The notes below the pieces were generated by a model, which had not been told where the DNA came from, made no database searches, and worked only from the letters and a program-made list of their open reading frames with translations. The translations under genes and the position numbers were made by a program. This document shows, one piece after another, positions 1 through 15,900 of a DNA stretch of 64,000 bases. The stretch's first letter is position 1, and each line of letters begins with the position of its first letter. Origin of the DNA: Tubiluchus corallicola (taxonomy: Eukaryota > Priapulida > Priapulimorpha > Priapulimorphida > Tubiluchidae); the NCBI GenBank assembly GCA_030141605.1, contig JAQGDQ010000281.1, positions 111,001-175,000 on the forward strand, written 5' to 3'.

Positions 1-972
1 GTGGCAAACAACTTGTCTGTATTTGCATAAAGCACCGTATTTGTATACAATGCACCGTATTACAGTGCCAAACTTACCTATAAAGAGGTTTGCCTGTATT
101 GCAATTGTTTTGATTATAGCAGTATCTACATATCGTGTTAATCAAAAAGAGGTTTCATTTTTATTATTATTTTTGTTTCCTGAAAGTTTTTCATGAATTG
201 GTTTGATTTGCCGTGATAGGTTATTTATAGATTTTAATTGTATAGCACCCGCATTGGTATAAAGTGCAATTAAGAGCATGTTAATTTTAATAAATATTTT
301 AATAGAGTTCTAATCCATGTACTAGCATGAAAGTCATCATTCAATATTCACAATTGTTTTGACTATTTAACTAACAATTAGTATTTTGTCTCATTATATA
401 AGACAACTAGACACACAGAAAACACTTCAAAATCAGTACACAGTAGCTAAAAATCAAATCTCAGCAGAGTCACCAGCATAGCACAAAAATATTGCAGTTT
501 TGTTTTTTAAACTGCAAAAGATTATTTTGTCACAATAACCCACTTTTTAAGAAATTTAACTGGCATAGCTTTAAAGTTTATTTGATACAATAAGTTTCAA
601 GTTTAGCTCTTTGTAAGCTGCTTGCTATTAGTATGACAGCCTAAATGTACATGATGCCACTATGAATTCATGTGACATTACAGCTACCTACTTTATAGCA
701 TAGAAAATTTGCAATAATCAGTAATAGTTCAATCTCATGTTCAGTCTGTGTAACAATGAGAAGCCAGGAAATTCCTTAACACTACCAACTGTAGTTTAGC
801 TCACAATACCAATAAGACATCCTGTAAATGGTGTAATGACATAATTCAACGTTGCGGTAAGCGTAGCAAAAACTGAAAATGACTCAATTATGAAATGTAA
901 TGTAAACTACATATTTACACAGATACACTAGTAGTATATATGTATATGATAAGAACGTGGCATGTTGATGTG
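1..972. other. 3' flank of NEDD8, no gene seen
   Basis: AT-rich sequence with no open frame that resembles a protein. On the minus strand an AATAAA hexamer lies at 577-582, about 390 bases past the NEDD8 stop, and could be its polyadenylation signal. The first 270 bases hold a loosely repeated GCACCGTATT-type motif of unknown meaning. Confidence 0.5.
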
Positions 973-4566
<3,594 letters not shown>

Positions 4567-5149
4567 TGTTAACTTTTGCAATAACGACAAAAATGTGTTT
4601 CACCACTGCCTCGAGACACAATAAACTAACAATAGAATTTACAACTCTATTGCGACAAAATCCTACGCTGTAACTGCGCCGGCACTGAAAGCACTTGCGC
4701 AAAACTATACCACATCCACTTGACTCCGTTCAAGTCGACCCCAATTTGTTTACTACGTCTGTTTCATGCAGCATTGCATGCTTTTAGTCAATGTCTGTGA
4801 CTATCGTTGTTTTATATTGCCCCTAGTTTTTTTAGTCTGTCCTAATTATAGGAGAGATAATTATATCTAATAGTGGTTTTACTGCAGAACAAAACCAAGG
4901 TGCATGATCTTTGTATGACAACTTTTTACTAGTGGTTAGAATGCTTGTTCCAAAATCTTTCAAGCTCAATTCGAGTTCATTCGATTTCACTTTCTGTTAG
5001 AGAATGCTCTCCCCTAATGTTGACTGCGATAATTAAAATAATAACAACAACAACAACAACAACAACAGCAATAATATCTTGATGATTTTTTTCTTCTTCT
5101 GTGCCTCTAAACATCTACTGTAGATATGTTGAGTCTCTGTCCTCCAAAG
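4567..5149. other. NEDD8 upstream flank with AAC microsatellite
   Basis: Likely holds the NEDD8 promoter and 5' UTR, though no TATA box or other core element can be placed with confidence. A short run of about eight AAC triplets lies near 5045-5069. Open frames here do not resemble known proteins. Confidence 0.4.
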
Positions 5150-6900
5150 CAGTTTCTTTGTACAGCTAAAATTTTCAACTCTTGTGATGCTATTGTTAAA
5201 TTTGGTTTCAGCTATGGTGGATCTTTAATACTGGATTTCCAAGTTGCTTTTGATTTGTTTGGTGGTCGTTTAGCAGGTTTCAGTGCCTTGTTTAACACTC
5301 ATGTTGCTGATGTTGTTTCTGGCAATCTGATTAAATGTCCTACCCATTTTAAGCTCCTCTCTGATTCTGTTATACATCTGCTTATTGGAAATGATGTATG
5401 GCCATTTTATTTTAAGTTTCTCTGAGTAGACCTCTGTGAAACACCTCTATTTCTGCATTACAGTCAAGTTCCACATTTCACTATTGTCGCAGCCTTGTTT
5501 TCAGTGATAGTTTTTTGCTGCACTGAATTATTTTGAATAAAGCCATGCATTTCTCGTCGTTTAAATTCCTATTTTTTATATCATCTTCTGTGTTAAGTAG
5601 TGATTCCATTCATTTGCAATGTTTCCAGGATTGTTATGTTATGAAACGCTATGTTCCTTTTGAAGTGTTATATTCTTCAGTTTTCATGTTGTTAACTTTG
5701 ATATTCCTTTTTTAGCAATTTTGAGCATTCTTTTTTAACAGTATCTGTGCATAATTTTGAAATGCTAATCCATCAAATTTTGAAATAGTGTTGGTCTATT
5801 AGGAATGGCTTATTGGAATCTGGTGCAGGACATGTGTGATCAACCATATTAAAAGGAAGACTTTCTATGGAGGTGGCATAGTAATCATGATTTGTAGGTG
5901 AAACATCTTCGTTTTAGAGTTCTTTCTACAACGTGAAATGGTGCACAAATGGTGTGACTAAACCTGGTGGCTGAGGCAGTCACCTTGAGAAACAGCTTTT
6001 GAAAGTTCTTACTATAGTATTGCCTAGTTTTACCTGAAGCCTGACACCTTAATAAGCAGGACTGTTATCATGTGTAATTCATGTGGTTTTAAAACTAATT
6101 TTAAATCATTGTATAGTATTTCTTTTTCTACGGTATCAAAAGACTTGCTTATATGAAGCAGTAATGTGTAGCTTTTGCAGCTAAGATTTTTGCAAACATG
6201 ATTAATTCTGTAGTGTTCCTTTCTTCTCTATATGCGGTATAGTGTTGTTTAGTCTGTCATTAATGTGTCTGGTCATACAATTGCCAAAATTTACCTCACT
6301 AGACTTTACAGAATTAATGGCTTTAAGTTCTCTACTGGTCCTTTTTGCTTCTTTGGTTTTGGAGGTGGCAATAGAACTCGTTCCTTAATTTCTTTTTTGA
6401 AAAAATGGATAATAACATCATTTAACAAGTCAGTAATTACTGTGTCTTACTAACCTGGGTCCATATTTTAGTTATTCAGCCACCAATTATCAACGCTTGG
6501 ATTTTTGCTGTTCTTTAGAGATTTTATTGCACAGCACATTTCTTTGTCGTTAGAAGGTGGTTCCATATCTACAGGCTTCAAATCACCCAGAGTTTTCCAT
6601 TTAGCAATACTAAATAATTTTTGAAAGAAAAGTAATTAAGTCTGCTGCTTCTATTTCATTATTTAGTTTTAAATCCATATAGTTTTTCATGTAAACTTTG
6701 TTTTTCCTTTCGGTTTATTTCTGGTTATGTTTCATAATAGCTTTAGACATCTAAGTGGAGTCTTTTTTATTTTTCTCTTCATGTTTGTTTCGTAACAGGC
6801 TTTCTTCTTAAATTTGTTTAATAGTTTTCTTTAGTTCTCGAATCTTGATTTAATATTAACTATTAACTGATAAGTAATATGGTCGTAGTGCGCTGAATCA
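5150..6900 (-). mobile_element. Decayed non-LTR retrotransposon (LINE), reverse transcriptase region
   Basis: Read on the minus strand, the region gives broken but ordered LINE reverse-transcriptase motifs. Around 6500-6560 is an AIKSLKNSKNPSVDN segment like the AIKxLKNGKAPGxDG of LINE polymerases. It is followed by a LLPPPKPKKQKGPVENLKP-like stretch, EERNTTELIMFAKI near 6200, FDTVEKE near 6130, and a C-terminal GHLIRLPETTSA stretch near 5320 typical of the post-RT domain. Many stops and frameshifts show it is dead. Ends are not sharply visible and no target duplication was found. The clade is not resolved. It occupies most of the space between the divergent NEDD8 and FIP1 genes. Confidence 0.8.
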
Positions 6901-6985
6901 GAAACAAATTCGTTTCAATAAACATTGGTCACGTTATGACTTGAACATTTTTTTAATTATAAAGTTGCGCCGGTAGTTTACAATC

Positions 6986-9900
6986 ATGGCCGAAAATGAA
7001 GATGATGACGCTTGGTTGTATGGAGGCATGTATACCGTTCCATTGAATCAGTTTGCAAAATTTAATCAATTTTGGTCTAGTCTAGTTTATAATAGCAGAA
7101 TTGTAATAATAACAAAATAATTCATCACAAGTGACATTCACTTTTTTGTATTTTATTATTTGCTACCTAAAATATCGAAATGCTATCTTACTTAGTTTCT
7201 GTCCGTTAATAAGGGTTAAACTACCCGGTAATTCTAAGAAACAAACTTTAGAGGCTATGGCGCCATATAAAAACTTATTCACTGTACGTGTCGAATATGC
7301 TAGACATTCCTGAAAGTTAAGGTTGTGTATTCCCAGTGCTAGTATGCCGTATGCGAATACTTGCAAATAGGTGAAACCTGTACTGTAGGCTGTACCTGAA
7401 ATCAGCAAATAGCCTGAGAAAAATGGCAGGTACAGCATATTTTCTAAAGCCCTTTAACGGTGTTAGCTGTATTAGAAATTGTTATGATTATGTTGTTACT
7501 TGCTTTGAAGCTTTATTCATGAACCTGATGCTGACATGCCAATTCCTTCATCTGGCAGGAATGTGAATGACTGACTGATTTCAGATTCAGTTTCAATACC
7601 ATGTATGTTAAGCTTATTAAGTGAAAGCCATTTGAGGTTACTGGACAATGATGAAGTTCACGGCTTTATTTTGAAATCCTGTGCTCTCCATTTTCTCCTG
7701 CTTTCTCTCCTCCTGTTTTACAAATTGCTTGACTCCCAGAGTGCACTCTCAATGTTGACTGTATGTAATGTTAATCCCATCCCAGAACAATCTAATACAT
7801 TCCTTCGTTTGATGATCTTTATCTCATATCTTTGTCAACAGTAATTGTGAAATTGGTTTGTAACTGTTATGGGTTGAGATTTTAGCCTTTAATATTCAGA
7901 CTGAGCATAAGTGTTTATTCCAGCATGGTTTTCTAGCCAAGCTTCATTCTGTAGTTTGTAAGTTGTTACCATGTTTTAACTAGTGGACTCGATTTTCAAT
8001 GACTCTACATTGCCTGGTATTGATGTTCTGTGTCTAAACTATCTTTCTTCAGCTTTTCTCTCTTAAGATGGAGTATTCTAAGAGGTAAACTTCTGAAGTG
8101 GTTCATTTACTTCTTTGTTCATTATTTCTGACATATGTTTGTTCATCTTCACTAAATGGTGCCCTGTTACAAGTGGTACCTCTCAAGGAGCCGTGTGGGA
8201 CCCATATTACTTTCTAATCTTTATTAATGATATTACTGACTATGTTCTCCAGAGACTAATGTTCTGTTATTTGTGGTTGATTTGAAGCCTTCTCATTCAG
8301 TGCGGAGTGTTTTGATCGTGACAAGTATTGAATGCAACATGACTTGGATGAACTTTTATACTGGTGCAACAAATGGTTGGTGACTCTTCAACATAGTAAA
8401 TGCGCTTTACTAAGAATACGCCTTAAATTAACACATATGAATGGTGTTCAGCTGAAAAAAGTTGCATTAGAGATTTAAAATTAATTCTCATGTTAATCAC
8501 CTTATTGCAAAAGCTAACCGTGGCATTGGTACAATCAAGCCACAGATTATGTCAAAAAAGCTGCAGTAATTATTCCTCTCTATAAAAAGTCGTTCGACCA
8601 ATTCTGGAATATACATCTGTCGTATTGTCACCACAGTGTGTTACTTTTGAGCGGGCAGTTAGAAAACTTTAGGATTGATGTGTTCGTCTGTAATATGCAG
8701 TTTACTTTGACATTGATTCATCGGCACTGCCTAGAACCATCGATGAGCTTCCCTGTTTGTGAAAGTGATATTTCTGTATAGGTGTTCCAGATAGCAGTTC
8801 AAAATTTTACTAACTGGGAGGTATGGATACTCGCCTTTTAATAATTGGCAAAGTCCATCCAGTGGTGATTAAGAACTTAACAAATTGTCGTTTGATGCAT
8901 AATACCAGAAAAATTTTGCTCGCCAGTTTCAAACCCGTCTACTTGCATTACACTTCAGTAGTTCCAGTGAGGTTCAGAAGCCTTGTTAGCAGAGTTAACT
9001 TACAAGTTATACATGTAATAATAATCATTTGTAATCTTTATTTCAAGATATTTGATCTGTGATAGTTTATTAACTCCTTTGATGTACAGTTGTTAATGTA
9101 CACAGAACTGTAAGGCATTTATAAAGACTTTTCTTGAAGAATTCTATTATTGTCATTGATTTATGTTTGCCATTTTCAGATGACAGTGCTGATAAAGATG
9201 CTACCTCTACAGACTTCTTGGCACCAGGGTACGTTTTATATCAGTCTAGAACTCTTAACTGCTTAACAAACTGGATATTATTCATTTTGTCTGTATTTTT
9301 TATGTATTTAACGAAATATTATAACAATGCCTTTTTTCTTAACAACTTAGTAAGTATATTATGCCTATTGGAACTACTTAAAACAGGGGTGTACAGACTA
9401 CGGCCCATGGGCCAAATGTGGCCCGTGGTCCATTTTTAATTGGCCCACAGTAAATTCTGAAAATGTAATGGAATATGAACCACACATAAAAACTTGCTCT
9501 TTGCTGTATTGTACTTCTTAGTTTCACCACTAGATGGAGCTACTCCTTTACATAGGTTTGCATAGGCATTTTGCTGCAGGTGACCAAACATGGCCGAATT
9601 GAAGAAATGCAAAATGGCGAGTGCAGAAAATCAATTAATGTTGTTAACATTTTATAAAAAACGTTAGTGGATGTATTAACAAGCCCATTAATTTATTTGC
9701 ATAACAAGTTTGAAATATGCCCATTCCCCTTTATACAAGGCTGTGAAGCTGATCACCATCCAGACTAAGAAGCAATCTAATGATGCTCTTTTGAGAATGT
9801 GCTGTCAGTCATTTTTGTAACAAAATAAATAAAAACCTGAATAAATAAAGAAAAAGCTGATGTAGGCTGTTTTTTCTTTAAGTATGTATTCAGTTGTCAA

Positions 9901-12900
9901 GCACAATTTATATACATTTGATTGATTTTGCTAATTTTAATACACCTGAGGTAAGGCGATATACCCCGCCTGTATTGAGTGGCCCAACATTTGTATAGTT
10001 TTTTTGTATGTGGCCTTCAGTTAAGAAAGTTTGGACATCCCTGACTTAAAATATCATGCAATTGAAGGTGGAGCGTACGTGATTCATGTTACTGGATGCT
10101 AAAATTCCAAACAATGTTTTTGTTGTTTTAATCTGATTTTTTGTTTTTTCAGTGATGTAAAAGACAGTGATGCTAGTGAAAAAAGCAAGTTGTCTGCAGA
10201 TGCTACACCTTTTCAAGGTGAAGCGCCAGTTGAAAATCATCAGGTTATATCATCAGATGCTGACATAGCCGTAGCACCTATAGACAAGGAAGCAGGAGAA
10301 ATCGTAAGTATGGTAGGCCGTGTGTTAATATGCTAGTGTAGCAGTTTTGCTTTGAATCTGTTACCTACTCGACCACTGCAATTAGCCTGATTACCCAAGA
10401 ATTTCTGGAAGTTAAACATTTAATCACTTGTCTAGCTGTTTGCTTTTGAAGCTTTCACTGCTCTTCTCGCTTAATCAGTTAACTGTTTTGCTGTTCTTCC
10501 ACACATACATGTAGAGTAATCAGCCAGTGTTTCTTGTGACTTACAGGAGTAAAATAGAGTAAATAAGAGCATAGAGTTAATGTTTAGAAATGGAGCATAA
10601 GCATAAAAATCTAACAGTTGAAGGAAAACTGAAAATTTTCGAGCAACATGATAAACTTCTGAAGATGAGGTAGCGGCGTAGTTGGAAATTTCCCAAAGTA
10701 CGCTCGGCAGAATTTTGAAAAAAAATCTGAAATTGTGCAGTCAGCAAGCCAAAATGAAAATCTGGCATCTAAGAGATGACACACAGGAAAAGGCTGTGGA
10801 GTGGAGTCAGTGCTAAAACTGTGAATTACAAATGCCAGAGAAAACATGCTCTAGTGAACGGTCCTTTAATGTGACAGAAAGCAGAAGATTTGATGAAGAA
10901 AATGGGAAAGGAGGATTTTGTTGAAATGGAGGGGTGGTTTCACTGATGGAAAGGGCATGAAAATGTCATATACAATTGTACCAAGACGAGGAAAAGTACG
11001 CTGAAGTTCCAGCAGCTGAAAACTGAACAGCAGAGTGGCCAAAAATTATGGCAGTGTATTGACCCGACAATGTTTACAATGCGGGTGAAACAATGCTGGA
11101 TGCAAACTTGAATGTTTGGATGGCAACTGTATTGTTAAATGAATGGTTAGCGAAATGGGATGCGAGCTTAAAGTAAAACGCTTTTTACTGGTAGACAACT
11201 GCACTGTCTATGTAGTCAACATGTCATTGAAACACGTTAAAGTTGTGTTTTTACAGGCAAACACCACATCGCTCATTCAGCCTTGAGATCAAGGCATTAT
11301 TCGAGCACAGAAGGCTTACTACCGAAAAAAATGTGGGCGAGAGTTTTAGAAGCATTGGATTCCAGCGACGTAGCTAATCAATTATGCGCAAATGACCTGA
11401 CTGAAAAAACTAGCCCCTTCAACAAACTGCATTTATTGGCTATGTCCTGGAGTAATGTCACTGAACACATGATTCAGAACTGCTTCAGTCACTAAATGAA
11501 ACTGATAAATTCCTGCATTGTAACAGATTATCCAATCACCATCTGCACCATCTGACATGAACAGCAGCAAATTTGAAACCTGGGTGGAAATTGATTCAGT
11601 TATTCAGGTCACATCTCATTTAACTGATGATGAAATTATAACCATAGCAAGCAGAGGCCTGAATGGACCTCCAGAGGTCGATGAAATCTTTTGTGAGGAA
11701 ACAAGGGCACCACCAACTGCAGCTCAAGCACGTCAAGCACTAAGTATTTCACGAGAATACTTGCATCATACAGCAACAGGTTTTCAATGTTTTTATAATT
11801 ATGAGAACTTTGTGAGCCAACTTCTTCACAAGAAAATGAAGCAGCCGACCTAGAGGGAATTTTTGTAAATAAATAGACTTGTCTGATTTAGAAAAGTGCA
11901 CTTTTTATTTTATTACTAATTCACTTAGATAAATTAATATTTTTGAAATAACTGCACAAATAAATTTAGGCATTACTAAAATTCATTAAAAGCCTTTGCA
12001 GTGCATACTAAGCTGATGATTCATACTTGTATACCAGTAATGCTACATCTGTCTGTTATTGGGTCAAAACTCGCATCCTAAAGTGAGTCTATTTAGCAGC
12101 GCCTACTCTATATGTTTTAAACAGTAATAATTTTTAAAATTTTTCTTGCTATATTTTTTTTATTCTCACATTTCCTTTATCTTTCTAGCATTTTACTTAC
12201 TGATGTGTCGCTGTTTTCAGAGTGGCGAAGAAAATGAAGTTAAAGCGCCCGTTCAACCTGCAGTCACTATTAATGATGTTGATGATGATGATGATGAATC
12301 TGATGATGACGTTCAAGTAACTATTGGCGATATAAAAACAGTGCCACCTTCACAATATGGATTCGGACAAAAACGACCACCATATCAACAGAAAACACCT
12401 GAATCAGGTAATCATAAAGTTTATAAGTAGAAATCTTATTTTTTCTTGAACATACAAAAATATTTTTGAAAATATGGTATTACCTTTTACATGGCATGCA
12501 AATTTTGCTTTATAACATTGACAGGATCTTTCAAAAGCAACTTAACATTGATGATCACCATAATTAAACCTTTGTTGTGAAAGAACACTCAGCGTATTTT
12601 TACCTGGTGTATGTTTTCACTTGGTATTGCATTATATTTTTATTGTATTATTATATTTAAGTAAGATTCATTTATTGTGTGGAACTCTCTGCCGCATTGT
12701 ATTTGCTCTAATTTTAATTATTGCTAGATTGTTAACCAAGTTGGAGAGTTAAAAAAATTTCTCAGATTTAAGAAATACAGTGAAGCTCCACATCTCAAGA
12801 TATTAACATTCTTATGAAAGTTGGGCTGGTTCAGTGAGAAGATAGCGCAGTCTTGCATTGAAATGTTGAAAAATTAGTCGTGCCTGTGACGTACCTACCA

Positions 12901-15900
12901 TATATTTATGCTGTGATAATCCCATTCTAATGCTAGTCTTATTGTATAATTCTTAAGCTCCAGGCACCGTGCAAGCTCCTGGCAAACCCACTGTCGTTAT
13001 TCAGCAGACGCAGAAGACTGGGATTGATTTAGACGCTGTTGGTGCTATAGGCGATGTAAGCATCTATGATTTTGATATCAATACAGTAGAAGACAAGCCG
13101 TGGAGAAAACCAGGTAAGACAGTTAATTTTTTATTACCTTTGTATATTTTGAGTTTTCCAAATTACCTGTAATATATTGATTTTTGGAAATTTTGTAACT
13201 GAAGATTTTGTTACTTTAATGAGAATAATACACAAAGCGCATTAAATCAGTGTAACTACTTGAATTACTATACTAACTACTATAATTGTACCAGAGCATT
13301 TTCAGAAACATGATTTTTACTAATAAAGAATTTTAACTAATTACTTGATTAATAATATTATTTCAGTATTTAATATTTTCTGCTGCAGGAGCTGATATTA
13401 CAGATTATTTTAATTATGGTTTCAATGAAGAAACTTGGATAGCTTACTGTGAGAAACAGAGACAGCTTCGAGGACACAATCCACAGGTATCACGCTTGTG
13501 ATTAATGACGCATTGATTCAGAATTTTGTATTTCCAGTTTGCGTAGTTGTCCAGATAAATTGCACTCAACCCTCGAAAAATACATTACCTTATTTTTGTT
13601 CCTAATAATTTATGAAGCTTGAATGTAGTTGCACTAATGATTTATTTTGTTCATTAAGATTTAGTACTTTGTTTCTTTATATGAGAAATATCTTAAGAAG
13701 TGTAAACTTTGATGTTTTAGGAATTGCAATATATTAAGCAATATATTAAACCTTTCCATTTCCAGCTTTCGCACTTACGTGTTTTGCTGTGCCAGTTTGT
13801 CTTCCTGCTAAGTAAGGATGTACCTGTTCTTGAAGTGGCATTTCAGGCAAATGGCTTGTTGCACTATTATTATTAACTGTTTGAACTTTATGAAATTGAC
13901 AATTATATATGGCCATATTAGCTAGCAAGTAAAACTGTGCACAATTACATACTAAAATTATGTGCAACTAACTCATAACTTCATGTATAATACTCGTATA
14001 TTATGCACAGGTAACATGTATTGTTATGAGTAACTACTGTGTAAAATATGTTTTGGTATTGTATAACTTTGTGTGCAACTAGTGAGTAAGATCATGCACT
14101 ACCAGGTCAATAAAATCATGTAGAATAGTAAGTGTAGCTAGATGTCACCAGTGACATAATGGTCACATAATGGGATTACCAATATGTAGACTATTAGCAG
14201 TTAGACGATGCAGTTTTTTGCTTAGTTAATCATTATTTATTTAAAATCAAGTTTCATTTTTTAGGCACGCGTACCAAAAAAGGAAACTCACGTGGATACT
14301 AACTTGAAGACTGTCAGTACAAACGGTATTTTTCTATATATTTTCTATTTTGGTTATGTATCTAGTCAATGATGCCTATCCAGGAATGGTAAACTTCAGG
14401 GCAGAGTATGCTAACAGTTTTGTGCTTTTAAGACTGTGCAAATATGTCATAGCGCCTCTGCTAATAGTATGACTTGCCATTTTTGTTCTATATGATATAA
14501 TACGTATATTATTGCTTATTTTACATCTACATGTTCATTAACTTTTCCCTTGTAATTATTAATTAATCATATTAACTTGTTTGGCAAAGTTCTCATTTTG
14601 GTTGGAAACAGATAAACGAAAAAATTCCGTTAATTCCCCGAAACTACAGCAAGAGTCAACAGTTACATCTGTGTAAGAAAAAGTCACAAAGTTTTAAGCA
14701 CCATTATGAACATTGTGAAAGTCACACCAGTCTGTAAATTACTTTGTTTAAGGAATAACTACACTTGTAATTCTTCAAATATGCTTTTGTAGTATGACAG
14801 GCTGACCTAGCTAGCCGTATTCATTGGCATTGTCATATTTCAACATCTTTTGGTAACTTGTCCTGAACTTTATAGTGAAATTGCTGTGAACTGGTTTTTC
14901 AGAAAACAGTAAGTATACTGGGGCATCACTAGCTGTGCCGAAACGTGCTGGTCCATTTCACCGCAATGCTCCCAGCGGTCAGATTGAGGTGCTTGGCACG
15001 AGACGACAAGATGAGTCAAGCTCAATTTCCGTCATCGGAGCTGAAAATGCGTATACGTAAGTTTCTGCGTGAATTGTAGTTGTAGTTGCACGAAAATGTA
15101 GCATTATTTTTTATTATTTTTTGCAAATTGTACATTGCATTTAAACTATTTTTATTACAAAATGTGCAAATAAATTGCTAAGTGGACTGTTATGATAATG
15201 TTGAGTTTTATATTAAGTTTTTATTTCGCAATGAAAGCTGTCAGGTTGACAAAAACTTTGTTTATCTGTTCTTATAGGACATTGCAGAGAACAGGATTTA
15301 TATAAGTCTGTCATCAGACCAATGTCCACTCAGTCTGTGTATAAGCTGCTGCATTTTAAAATTTATTTATATTAATATTTACCTAAGGAAAATAAGACCT
15401 TGATGACCAAGACTGTCCAAGCATTGAGTCTGTGTTATCTTTTATAAGCTGAATTTTTTGCCTATTGCTGCAGGTCACTTAGCATAGCTCACTTTAACTG
15501 AAAGCAGTACTTTGAAAATCAGCTATTTGTGTTCACAGGCCTCCGACAACTGGACCACCTCCTGACATGAGTGTGCCACCTCCAGGAATGCCTGTTAGTT
15601 ATCCTATGCCACCCCCAAATGACATGATGTTACCTGCCCCAACAATGGGGCCGCCTCCACTTGGTAAGTTTTAAGATACAAGTAACAAAATTGAAGTTAT
15701 GTATATTTTGTAAAACTAATACAGATATACTAACCAAATATAGATCAGTTTATTGCTGTTCACCCACCTTAAGTGAGTTTTGATAATTAACAAGCAAATG
15801 CCTAACTACATTTACACAACTATGTAAAATTGATTGGTTATGCCATAATGAAATTATAGTCAATCAATGCTGTAAAAATGTCAGGGAATATGACAGGCAT

